Part shown: in pieces, positions 46,638-56,800 of the stretch
How the letters are laid out: each line of letters begins with the position of its first letter
Position numbering within the stretch: the stretch's first letter is position 1
NCBI GenBank assembly: GCA_032718475.1
Contig: JAUCBJ010008237.1
Coordinates: 62,001-126,000 of the forward strand
From: Nemertoderma westbladi
Taxonomy: Eukaryota > Xenacoelomorpha > Nemertodermatida > Nemertodermatidae
Length of the DNA stretch: 64,000 bases
Direction of reading: 5' to 3'
The notes under the pieces: generated by a model
Told to the model about the DNA's origin: nothing
What the model saw: the letters and a program-made list of their open reading frames with translations, nothing else
Databases searched by the model: none
Translations under genes and position numbers: made by a program

Positions 46638-47506
46638 CTAAAACGATGGTCTAAAATGGTCGATTTCAACATTATCACGGAGAAGAGTTCGCCGTTGAAA
46701 GTCGTAGTATAAATCGCAACCATGGTTAGATGGTTTACGCTTCTCTTCATCCTCCCTGGCCTTTATGCGAGCAAACTCCTTCCGGATTGACGGATGGGTA
46801 AGAGGTTTAATGAATACTGTCTTAAGAACCTCGACCTCCTTTAACGATTCCAAGAAAGACTCCAAGATTGGTTTCCTGTTACTTACCGATGGACCAAGTG
46901 TAACCAATATGTGGCGTGGGTTACGACCTTTATTGACTCCAAGACAGCGAAAGGAAAAGTCAATCATTGGGTGCCCTAAAGATTTGAAAATGAACTCCCA
47001 TTTATCCTTATCATTTGTAGCTAAATCAATATTAGCATCCTCTTCCACACCTAAGATAACGAAGTTCCTTGAATGGTTTGATCTATTGATCGATTCGCAA
47101 AAACGTTGCTGCTTATCGTATGTAGCTTTTAAATCGGAATTATTTTTTTCAAATCAATATTATCCTTCTCTAACGATGAAACCTCTTTACGAATACGTGT
47201 ATGTTTTGTATGTATTTTTTTCAAATCAATATTATCCTTCTCTAACGATGAAACCTCTTTACGAATATGTGTCTTACGAATGAATACGCTGATACCCAGA
47301 TTCCTCTTTAGTTCTTCCACATCCTTCCATAGGTTCTTATGAGTTGGTTGGTAAGATACAATATTTGTTGAGTTATTTCCATTAATCACAACTCGATACG
47401 ATTCTGGAATGCAAGTAGTTGCTCCCATGGGGGGTGTTGAGTCATGCTGCAGCAGATACATACTGGTAGTGCTTGTCGTGATGGTACATAAAGTAGCATA
47501 CTGCAT
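46638..47506 (-). pseudogene. LINE-F ORF1-like protein remnant (coiled coil plus RRM-like domain)
   Basis: 47506-47129 encodes a low-complexity N part and then a coiled-coil segment in which IRKEVSSLEKDNIDLKKI occurs twice in tandem (plus-strand repeat of about 66 bp, 47150-47270). 47048-46638 encodes an RRM-like part with the pattern HPMIDFSFRCLG, RNPRHILVTL and FARIKAREDEEKRK, typical of CR1/L2 ORF1 proteins that bind element RNA. Stop and frame changes split the two blocks. Confidence 0.65.
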
Positions 47507-47824
47507 AAGGGACTGTTATTGTGGTTAGTCGGTTGGTGGTATTCAGATCTATGAGAGGGAGACGAATGAGACACACGCCGTCCACTGCCACCAGTAGAAA
47601 GTCTTAATGCTTCACACTTATTGCATAGAACCTCTGGGACACCGTGGAGAAGTTGGAGTCACAATCAACACACTTCAGCATTATGGTGTATATATAGTAA
47701 TACAATATAGCAAGTAGAGTAGTGCAGTATTTACTGCACTATACCAGCACACCAGTACAGCAGTTACATGCTAGCTACACTACCAGCTGACCGGTATCTC
47801 TACTACTGCTGTTCTCTTAACAGG

Positions 47825-47862
47825 TTAATAGTATATTGAAGAAAAGTTCAATATACTATTAA
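47825..47862. repeat. Perfect 16-bp hairpin
   Basis: TTAATAGTATATTGAA, loop GAAAAG, then the exact complement. It lies in non-coding DNA. It could be a foldback remnant or an RNA hairpin if transcribed. Confidence 0.9.
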
Positions 47863-48402
47863 AAACAAAACACCTACTGTACACATATAAAGTACCATAA
47901 GCCGGTAGGCCTATACATCTGACTGTTGATTATCAGCTGTTGATTCTCAATTAAATTGGGTTTATTCCTAACTCTCGTTTATTGTCTTGGTTCCTTTCAA
48001 CCCGCCTCTGTAACCTGCTTCTAAATAACACATGAAACAAAACATAACTATAGCTACAAGTAGCTGTAGGTGTGTAGTGTAGGCGTAGCTTTTACCCCCA
48101 CCACGACCAGGCACCAACTGTTGAGATACGAGCTGTAGAAAATACATTGCATATGGATTTACATACCAGAGCTGTAAATATTTATTTGTACTTTCATTTT
48201 ATTGCATGCAGACCGCTGCAGACATATACAATTAAATCAGATTTTGAGTTCAGTTTGAGTCAGATTGTTCTTTCAATCTTAAACGGGGTCAATACAATAC
48301 ATAGGCAACTCAATTCCCTTAGACAAGAATTTAATTGCTGATGCCCGTATATAATGTGCAAATTCAAACTGCATAGGATTTATTGAACTGTATTTTAAGA
48401 TA
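47863..48402. other. Non-coding stretch, nothing recognised
   Basis: No exon or repeat supported beyond scattered TAGGCCTA-type words. Confidence 0.3.
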
Positions 48403-48789
48403 TTGTCTCTAGAATTTATTTTCAGAAAGTATTATACAACTAGAACGCCATCAAGATGGCTTCAAACGAACCTGTCTTACACAGACTCCAAGAAACAGAT
48501 GGGATTGGTAGATGCAAACCAAAAATGGACTTACATCAACCAAACAAACTGCTTCCAGTCTAATGTGATACATAGTAGCCTAAGCAGACAAATTATAATT
48601 AATGCGATGTGCGAGATGTTTTCCCTATCCGCAACCAATAAACAGGCCCAAAGGGCAGTTAACTCTGCTAAGGGGTCTGTCTTTACTGTATTAGATAAAT
48701 TATTCCTACCTAATACATTATCAGTTAGCCTAATAAAAATCATTGGAAGAAACCAATATAATGTACAAGCCCCCTATGAAAGTTTGTGA
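48403..48789 (+). CDS. Hypothetical 128-codon ORF next to repeat R2
   Basis: A 128-codon open frame with ordinary amino-acid composition, including SKKQMGLVDANQKW and a helix-rich C half (SRQIIINAMCEMF, FTVLDKLFLPNTLS). I do not recognise a family. It ends just inside the dispersed repeat R2, and copy 1 of R2 at 34.2-34.7 kb has no such frame beside it. It could be an exon, a fragment of a mobile-element gene or chance. Confidence 0.2.
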   Translation: MSLEFIFRKYYTTRTPSRWLQTNLSYTDSKKQMGLVDANQKWTYINQTNCFQSNVIHSSLSRQIIINAMCEMFSLSATNKQAQRAVNSAKGSVFTVLDKLFLPNTLSVSLIKIIGRNQYNVQAPYESL

Positions 48790-49450
48790 AATCTTTCATT
48801 GATCTCCCCAACAGATGTTGCTACCCGGGTGGCACCCTGATTTAGTTTTCCGGTGTGGTTACTTTAATCGACAGCTGTTGAAAACGTCCCAGATTTACAC
48901 AAGCCTTTACATTACAAATTGAGCTTAACCTGAGTTGCCGACATTACATTATTATCAAGCAAAAGCAAACAGTCGGCCGAAGCCGGAGGCAACCCGAAGG
49001 CTCCTCTTTCGATAGCTGCTACTCAAGGGTAGGGGTGGGCGCTACTCCTATCCCAAGATTTGCTCCCAGTTATTTAACTGGTACTCATTATTTATCGACC
49101 CCAGGGGATGAAAGGCAGTTGACTGGACCCTGGCGGGCCTGAACCTACAACCATTAGATTGCAGGCCCGGCGCTCAACCAACTGAGCTACCCCGCCTTCT
49201 ACATTATTATAACGATGTATAAATGACAATTAGGCCCTATAGATACGATATATAAATGATGTACTGATTGACATTACACTAACTGAATGAATAGAGATAG
49301 AACAATAATTAACGATATAATTAATATACTTAACTCCAATTGACAATAAGTAGTGAAATATCGTTCAGTTGTCAAAGTGTAGGTGCAAATATTTCGAATA
49401 TCGCGCATAGAATCGTTCCCAACTTTTTTATTCAACAACTAGATAACAGT
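48780..49450 (-). repeat. Dispersed repeat R2, copy 2, carrying a SINE
   Basis: Reverse complement of 34210-34695, interrupted at 48945-49210 by a SINE with perfect target duplications. Comparison with copy 1 (TTATAATGTCCGCAACTC) shows the empty site. It ends near 49450, where LINE-D coding sequence begins. Confidence 0.8.
48956..49199 (-). mobile_element. tRNA-derived SINE, minus strand
   Basis: Read on the minus strand it begins AAGGCGGGGTAGCTCAGTTG (A box, 49178-49190) with B box-like GGTTCAGGCCC (49135-49145), followed by about 180 bp of body. The head keeps a tRNA-like acceptor pairing GGCGGG/CCCGCC and a loop that could carry a GCA anticodon. It is flanked by an exact 11-bp duplication, TACATTATTAT, at 48945-48955 and 49200-49210. 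It is a different family from the SINE at 24.1 and 61.7 kb. It is not a functional tRNA gene. Confidence 0.92.
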
Positions 49451-49455
49451 TGTTG

Positions 49456-49539
49456 AATAAAGAAAAATGGTGTAGAAAAAATGGAGTGGAAGTTAATCTT
49501 TTAAAAACTAAAATAGTAAAATTTAGAAAGGGGGAAGTG
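49456..49539 (+). mobile_element. LINE-D, left part (RT fragment) cut by the BEL element
   Basis: Encodes EKWCRKNGVEVNLLKTKIVKF, the conserved thumb-side region of a LINE reverse transcriptase (KW..K..L.VN..KTK pattern). The coding resumes directly on the other side of the 12-kb BEL insertion at 61566. The run of G at the junction appears one base short for a continuous frame. Confidence 0.8.
49535..49539. repeat. Left 5-bp target duplication of the BEL element
   Basis: GGAAG, repeated at 61561-61565 right after the other LTR. Five base pairs is a usual target length for LTR-element integrases. Confidence 0.85.
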
Positions 49540-50743
49540 TACGCGCTTTTGAAGACCTTTAGCAGTTTAACCTGCCAAAATTTATATGTCTTTTGGTTTA
49601 TAAATAGACTTTAGAAATTGACAAATATTTAATACCAATAAACACAACATTAGCAGAAGCCAGCCTAGTGCGCGTCCATTCACCCGCTGGATATACCCGG
49701 GAGACTGGATTCTGAGGGCTTAGATTATTATTGCAGTGTAAGCTTACTGTATTATTCGATTGATCGTTAATAAATAATTTCTGACTAATATTATTCACTT
49801 TCGGGAAATATTAACAGTTCCTTTAGGACGTGGCGCTCTATCTAGGTAAACAGAGATATGACTTATACTAATCACAACGGTAAGTCGGTAAGGCTTATGA
49901 TTCACGTATGAGGCGCATTCTTTAGGAAATGCTTAGTTATCAGCCACAATCATGCACGCTACCGGTAACACACAATACTGCTCACTAATTTGCCGACCGT
50001 CAATGAATTTTATCATATATAAAGAGAACAGCAACTGACTCATGTAGTGCTTATCAAATAGCATTAAATTCACTACAAACCACAATACTATAAGTCGCAA
50101 TCGCTATATGTAACCTGTCTCTCTAACCTGTAGTGTATCAAGAAAATTGGGAAATTTGGGTTCTTTATAGATGTTCTCCAAATAATATTCAACCAACTGA
50201 TACAAAATATGACAACAGTAAAAAGCATTAAGACGGTATGTTAAGTTATGATATGAACTGATAACAGTTATACGCTCTATAATCTTAAGCCTACTAATGT
50301 TTCTTCTAAAGTCTGAAACGAATTGACTCTAGAGCCGGTGTTCCTGGCCTAGATAGAAACAACACAACAGTAACAAAAACACTCTCTGACTCTAACACCG
50401 TTGCAGGTATCTTTTTACACAGAGAGGAATAGCTCTCATTGGCAGAACACCAGATTCCACAGGTTCCACGAATATCTAAATGCCGAACTATCAGGATTTT
50501 TGCAGCCCTTGGCCAACACACAAAATGAGTCACTCCGCTCGGTTGCCCTGGTTGCATACTCTGCTGCTATAGCTCTGGTTGGCCGATAGAACATAGTAAA
50601 GAGCCCCTCGTATAACAAATCAGCCAATCAGCCGGTCGCTTTGCATCATTCGAGTTAGAGAGCTTTTTAGAGTATTCCAGCGCCTGGGGGGGAACTGGAT
50701 TGCAAAGCAAAAGGGCCAGTTATATCCCACAGAAGCTTTTACA
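49540..50743 (-). repeat. 3' LTR of the minus-strand BEL element
   Basis: 1204 bp, starting TGTACGCGC and ending CTTTTACA on the plus strand, so both strands have TG...CA ends with TGTA/TACA inverted tips. Against the 5' LTR I noticed only a 2-bp indel near 49560, one G/A difference at 49686, and a G7 versus G9 run near 50686. This near-identity implies recent insertion. Open frames inside it recur identically in the other LTR and have no known motifs. Confidence 0.95.
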
Positions 50744-50821
50744 CCGCTCCCAGAAAATGGGATTTGAGTCTATTAATATACAAAAATCACAGTTTCTAAT
50801 ATACGTAAATACTCTAAACAG

Positions 50822-51715
50822 TTAGTCTTTCTTGCGCGGACGGCGTTTACGCAGTTTTTTAAAGCTGGCCAGAGTCTTTTTCTCTTTGGGGCGAGCCACT
50901 TTACAAGGAGGGCTATAACTCCTGGGTGAAGGGTGCAATATGATTGCATCAGAGGGTGTAGGATTATGGTCGGTGTATCCGCCAGTCGAAGTGCCGGGTT
51001 GATTGACATCAACGTCGGGGGAGAGGGGTTTAACGGCCTTGAGAGCGCGTTTTAGGACAGCTGCTCTGACGGGTCCTTTACGAGTGGTCTGAACGAGAGC
51101 CGTGGGTGGACCATAGGCAGTCAGAAACCTCCTGGGTTTAATGGTTCTTTCCAACTCGCGTTCGCGGGCTCGGTATTCGTAAGGTCGTCGATACACTTCC
51201 TGTAACTCGGGGTGTGAGTTAACAAATAAGTCTCCATAGTCCGGATCCTGACGGATATAATTGATTAAGTTATAGGAATGAAGGTCGCTAGGATTAACAC
51301 TACTGAGAAATTTGCGTACGAACTTGGTTGAAATACATTCTCCGACGCGCTTCAGTAGTTCGTAACTCGATATGCGTGATTTCTGTTCGACAGAAGCGAA
51401 TAGATAAGGATGGAACGCATAAATTCTTTCGTAAGCGCGTCCAGGATAATAACGATGGCGCGAATCACAATGTAAATCAGCGTTCGCTTCCCAAGCTCTG
51501 ATGTAACGTAGTGTGATCATTTCATCTACGCTTTCCAAATCGTGATTAAAAGGGCAATCGAAACTGGCGTGTCCCTTTAGTTGACAATGGTGACATTGAG
51601 TCATAAATTGAGGGCAAACCGCAAAAATGTGCAAGTTATTGAGTCTGCAATATGCGCAATAAATTTCCATCGTCGGTTGTTCTTGGAAATAGGAACAGCG
51701 GACGTTTGTGTCCAT
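50822..51715 (-). CDS. Unrecognised zinc-knuckle ORF in the env position of the BEL element
   Basis: 297 codons from the ATG at 51715, but the frame is open back to 51931. Near the N terminus are Cys/His clusters: C41-x2-C-x4-H49-x4-C54 is a perfect CCHC knuckle, C20-x2-C-x5-H29-x4-C34 is a close variant, and the upstream extension adds another CxxC-x4-H. The middle is helix-rich with many Arg/Tyr (residues 70-190). The tail is Pro/Ser-rich and ends very basic (KKLRKRRPRKKD), so nucleic-acid binding or nuclear import is likely. There is no signal peptide or membrane segment, so it is not a typical env. It lies between Gag-protease and the 3' LTR in the same orientation. It could be a second nucleocapsid-like protein or a captured gene; I do not recognise it. 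Confidence 0.6.
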   Translation of the reverse strand: MDTNVRCSYFQEQPTMEIYCAYCRLNNLHIFAVCPQFMTQCHHCQLKGHASFDCPFNHDLESVDEMITLRYIRAWEANADLHCDSRHRYYPGRAYERIYAFHPYLFASVEQKSRISSYELLKRVGECISTKFVRKFLSSVNPSDLHSYNLINYIRQDPDYGDLFVNSHPELQEVYRRPYEYRARERELERTIKPRRFLTAYGPPTALVQTTRKGPVRAAVLKRALKAVKPLSPDVDVNQPGTSTGGYTDHNPTPSDAIILHPSPRSYSPPCKVARPKEKKTLASFKKLRKRRPRKKD

Positions 51716-51972
51716 GGGCGTATCATGGTCTCTCGATGCGCATAACCGACAACGTTGCCTAGAAACATAGTTGGCATATCGATAATCGTACGCAGTGAGA
51801 CACTGTGGACCTTGATACCATTCTATGATGTAATCGTTGTCGCTGTTCCGGGGCGCGATAGGCTGAATCTCTTCAGATTCTAGACATATTGGTTCATCTT
51901 CCCAGTCTGTTACGAATATAATTTTCGTGATCTATTCTCGGTTTATCGTTACGACTCCGCTGGGTATGATAT

Positions 51973-52272
51973 TTAAATAGAACCATTTCCCTTTTCGGTA
52001 TCCACATCATCCGTATCATGTAAATCGATAGGATGGCCGGTAGTTAAGAAGTCCATATACGTACCATTACGATGCGTATAGCGAGCGGTGAATTTTCGAT
52101 AGTCCAATTCATGCGTAAGTTGCTCTTGGGACATCGGCGGTTCGATATAACGACCATCGTCCTCCGTAATGGTTGGATCGGCTTCACCGCGTATCAAGCT
52201 ATCCACAAATGCTTGTAAAGGTAAAGTATATCGCTCCCTGATACCAAGATCATCTTCTATCAACTCCGTCAT
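51973..52272 (-). CDS. Small acidic ORF upstream of the zinc-knuckle ORF
   Basis: 99 codons, first ATG after an in-frame TAA 21 bp upstream. The protein is acidic at both ends (MTELIEDDLG, DTDDVDTEKG), with no cysteine and no motif I know. It ends 42 bp before the open part of the next ORF, in a different frame, so a frameshift cannot join them; splicing could (a possible acceptor TTCGTAACAG lies near 51909). It may be the first exon of the zinc-knuckle protein or a separate small protein. Confidence 0.45.
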   Translation of the reverse strand: MTELIEDDLGIRERYTLPLQAFVDSLIRGEADPTITEDDGRYIEPPMSQEQLTHELDYRKFTARYTHRNGTYMDFLTTGHPIDLHDTDDVDTEKGNGSI

Positions 52273-53898
52273 ATCTGCTATCTGAGTTTATTAATATTGT
52301 AATGAGTTTATGTTTAGGCGAGCGGGCGTCGCTGCCTACCTCTCTTTGCCCCCGGACAGTGGGATTCTCAGCGCCGATGTACCGTCGTCGCGGTGTTTAC
52401 GCCAACATGTAGCAACAGCACGACAACGATAACCGGCACAAGTCCCTCCACTGTCCGTCCCAAAGGCTTGATTCACTTTAGGTTCTTTCTATAATAGAGT
52501 TAGGGCTACTTTCACAATTGCGACTAGCTACTGTAAACACACCTTAGCAGTAACATTCACCTATAAACGCACAAATTCCACACAACTGTCACCAATTGTA
52601 CACATACAGGCCATTTGTCCGTTAGTCAGTGCCTTCCAGAATGTCACGTTATTACTGTGTATCTTTGGATACTAACAGTGTGCTATGTATTCTCTATGCT
52701 ATGCAATGGGACAAGCTTTCTATTGTTCTTTTAACTGGCTTCTAATTCTAGCGTGGGTGTTGCTATGGTGACATTATGGAAAGCTAGCGGTAGAATTAGG
52801 GTAATTCTCATGCATACAGATCTGGAATGCTATTTAATAGTAATTCTTTAATTGTCAATATCCTCTTTATGCATGATTTTATTAATTTTATCGGCTATTG
52901 ACTATATGTTGGAGATTCTCGCACTCTAATACACTCAATAGGATGAATCTCCGCTCCCATGATCTATTAATTAATGAAATTTTGGGAATGTTATAAATTG
53001 CACAAAATGACAAGTTATGAAATTCATTTAAAATATGAATTTAAATTTATTCCCGTGAATTTTATTATTTGATGTTAAAATTGACACAATTTTTATTCCA
53101 GAGCATGTCTGGGGACTGAGGATCCTTAATTCTATAAAATTGTCCTTTAAGAGTATCGGTAAGTGCTGCGATATCTTAATTGACTAGAAATTTTAAAGGA
53201 TCTGAATTTTACAGATTTTAATAAATATTAAATTAATATTTAAGATGGGCACCGATTTATTCCAGAACTTGTCTGGGGACGTTAACCACTGATTCTAGAA
53301 TTTGTCTTTCAAGTATATCGGTGGGTGCCGCGATATCTTAATCGACTAGAATTACAGATGGTCAAAGGTTTAACAGATTTATTTGCGTTTTACGCTACTG
53401 TTATAGGGACATCACGCTACTATATGTATTATTATATATGGTATGAGAGCAATATCGCACGAAGCAATGTCAGTGTGAAGAGGCAAGTCGTTTCCAAGGT
53501 CTACCCAGAGCTTGGTTTAGCTGAGACACGAGGATCTGAACTTTGCATTCCTAATACTCTGCCTACCAATAATACTTAAGTATAGTAGGAGCTTTATTGT
53601 ACTTTAATAAGTACGGACATTTCATCTTACTGTAGTCACGTATTTATAATATGATACGGACAGTAAGGAAAGAGAAAAAATAATTATTTCTCGCCGTCAC
53701 ACTAAATATATTATAAGTAATTACGTACGTAATAAACACTAATATATTGCACTAATCTACTAAATAATCACTAAAATAACATTCTACTAAATAAAATTAA
53801 AGGAAACGATTATAATAAAATTACATAATAATACATACATAAATATAAAATAAAAACAAATATAAAATGATATAGTCACACGCCCACTCCATATGTTA
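52273..53898 (-). other. Non-coding part of the BEL element where RT and integrase are missing
   Basis: About 1.6 kb with no RT or integrase motif in any frame. It contains a tandem duplication with period 164 bp (TTATTCCAGA at 53093 and 53257), each copy holding GTCTGGGGAC and GCGATATCTTAAT. It is AT-rich near 53.6-53.9 kb. This may be a splice or regulatory region for the downstream ORFs. Confidence 0.6.
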
Positions 53899-56800
53899 TT
53901 ACGTTATGGAGTCCCTAGATATTTGTCGGATTAGGGAAGTGGTCGTAGGAAGAGTATCTTGCCTTCTATAGTTTCCGGACAGTTTTCGGTCTCTTTCCAG
54001 TAAACATAAACGACTAGCTGGGCGATTGAGTTGTTGTGTTACTTTCTCCGCTCCCTTGGCCTGTCTAATCTCCGCCGTAGTAAGATGAGGAGGCCATTCT
54101 TCTTCTTCTTTACTTAAGAAGTCGGATCCACCTAACCAGCCTGGAGTATCTATCAGTTCTTGAGGAGTTGCTCCTCTGGAAGCGATGTCGGCTGGATTAA
54201 TCGTCCCAAGGCAATGTCTCCATTGATCTACATTGGAGTTAATATCGTCATTATCTGAGGAGTATGGTGTTCCCTCAGTTGGATCGTCCACATCACTGCT
54301 CTCTACTTCCCATTCCTTTACTTGGTATACCTGTTGTTGAGGTAATCTCTCTTTGAGAGTTCTACGGGAAGGGCCAGTGAAGTACCAACCTACTCTAGTT
54401 CTTACCGCATAGGTTTGTAGTGGCTGCGGTTGAGCAGGCCGTTTCTCCAATGTCTCGAGCGCCTCATGCGCGTTTTGGCCGATGAGTATTTGCACTCCAG
54501 GATAATCTGTCTGGAATCGAGGTATCTTAAGCTGTTGGATGCTCTCGTCCTCGTCCCAGTTATAAGGTTCTACTTGGGTAGTAGCGAAGTTCTTTATAGC
54601 CACCATTTTTACTGACCTTATACTTTGTGCTCCTGATTTATCCTGGGGGGTGGACAACGCACCTTCATAGTAATCTGCCGTTATGGTAGATTTCCAAACC
54701 TGCATAATTCCGGACATATTCAACTTAGTTTGGGATTTGGGTTGTCCAGCAAAGATGTCTTCGGCTAGTTCTTGATCGATGAATGTTCCTGTGCTGCCGG
54801 AGTCAAGGAGGGTGTTCACTATGTAACTTTTGGTAGGACCGTGAACTCTTACCTGCACTACAGGAAATTCTCTGATTCCTACGTTGGAAGTTGGAGCTTT
54901 CCAAGATGGTTGTCTGTCAAAGGTAGTTGGGGGGAACTCATTGTCGGTGTCCTTTTCGTAAGTAAATGCTCGATACACCGCGGTATTGATTAGGTAACAG
55001 GATTCGTTGGCGTCGGAGAATTCGTCAGTATAGAATCCTTCCATCTCAGACTCTTGATCAGTGTCATTTACATCACTGAATTGGACATGTAGTTCGGGCT
55101 CACTTACCTGACTCGGGTTGTTTCGTTCGAACTCACTGTGTAACAAGATGTGATGTTTTGCGCCACACTTTGCACACTTTACGTCGGAGTAACAGGTTCG
55201 CCGTTGGTGTCCTGATCTGAGGCAATTATAGCATAACCGCTTATTCCACAGGACTGCACGTCTGTCTACAAGGGATTTCTTTAGAAATTCAGCACACGCA
55301 CTCAAACGGTGGGGCCCGTCGCACAGCGCACATTTTGGTTTGATGTTACTCACTTTACCTTGGGTAACTTGATGCACTCTAGTTCTTTCTTCGGGCTTTC
55401 TTCCATGAATTTTCTTAGGAGACGTAGGAGGAGTTGTTGTTACCTGTTCTCTCCTGTCACTGGTTCGAGACTTATATTTACTTACGTCTTTATAGGTCTT
55501 GTTGTCATAGTAAGATTTTGCTGTGTCTTTCCCGCTGTCCTCTTCTTGAGAAGCTTGGCTTTCGCCGTCGTCAGTATAACACACTGGTATTACCCTTCTC
55601 CTAGAAACGGGTTTCTCACTTACCTTATTTTCCGATGTTTTCTCTCTGGACTGCTTTATGAGTTGTAATTTTACTTCACTATCTAAGAAGGACATGAGAT
55701 CAGCCATGGTAGGGCTTCGTCGTTGTTGTTCATTCATGTACAACACTTTCTTGTCCCAGCGTGTACATACTCCACCCTTTGGTAAAGTAGAGACTACGGC
55801 TCCAATAACCATGGAACTCTGATATTCATGAGACTTACCTAACCAGTCCAATTGTCTACAGATCTCCTGAATCTCATCGGAAAACTCTATAATCCCGCTA
55901 CTAAGGAAGTTTCTGGGGGCTACTAATTTTGCATACAAATACTTAGCTATGTTATCCTTGTTACCATACCTGATGTTTAATGTATCCCAAACTTGTCTTA
56001 ATCCTTCTGGATGTCCAATAAACTTTAACGCCATTAACTTGGGAGGTCCTTCCAAGCACTTGATGAGGACCCTAAGTTTCTCTCCGTTAGATAGTACAGA
56101 GTTCTGTATGCTATCTCTGTAATATTCATTGAAAGGTAACCATTTCATCTCATCTCCATTGAATTTGACGATCTCTCCCACTTTGACCGCTTGGCGGGCT
56201 TCTGTTCTAGCCATCTGACGCGTAAAGCTTTCTTGGGCCATTGTGTTATTTAATATCGAATTATCGGTATATAAATTTCTCGGATCATTATCGGGTCTAT
56301 AGGGAATATCATTAACAACAGGTTTATAATCACCCTTAATAGGGTTTGCTATAGGAGTTTCTACTTCACTAGCAGTATAGATGCGTGTAGGCTCCACACC
56401 TTGCGCATGTAATACTTCAGACCTAACAGGTTGACACAATGTTACTGGGGGTATTGGTATACCCTTTTGTATATTGACTAATTTGTCGCGTTCCAGCGCG
56501 ATACTTCGCTGCACTTCTTGCAATTCTGCCCTACCTTCCCTTACTGTTCCCTTAAGTTGGTAGACAGTCTCCTGCATCTGTCCGAGCAGGAGATTCATCC
56601 CCCGCCGTCCCTCCTCTACCCACTCGACCGCCGAAGCGGGAGTCGCCAACATTGTAGCGGGCTGACGTGGGACGACGGGAGACAAATCTTTGATTTCTCT
56701 CTCAGCTTCCAGGACAGGGATATTCTCATGGACTGTTCTACCGGGTACAGGCAGTGTAGTACTATGTAAAGGGAATTTAGAGTTAAGCTCTGGAAGTACA

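Larger units (their letters stand above)
45838..47690 (-). mobile_element. LINE-F: 5' half of a CR1/L2-like LINE, minus strand
   Basis: Two broken coding parts in LINE order: an ORF1-like protein (47506-46638) and an endonuclease (about 46440-45850). The reverse transcriptase and 3' end are absent; the copy stops where the Penelope-like tail begins. Read with the coding strand, order and spacing fit a two-ORF CR1/L2-type element. Confidence 0.7.

Noticed and set aside
49598-50627. Small open frames inside the 3' LTR, identical in the 5' LTR
   Set aside because: Identity reflects recent LTR duplication, not selection; no protein motif seen. They were not annotated as genes.
53325-53579. Plus-strand 84-codon frame inside the BEL element
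   Set aside because: Antisense to the element, spans part of a duplicated non-coding block, no known motif.
52273-53898. Hidden integrase or RT between Gag-protease and the accessory ORFs
   Set aside because: I looked for YxDD, HHCC and DDE-type spacing in this interval and saw none; the length is also too short for both domains.
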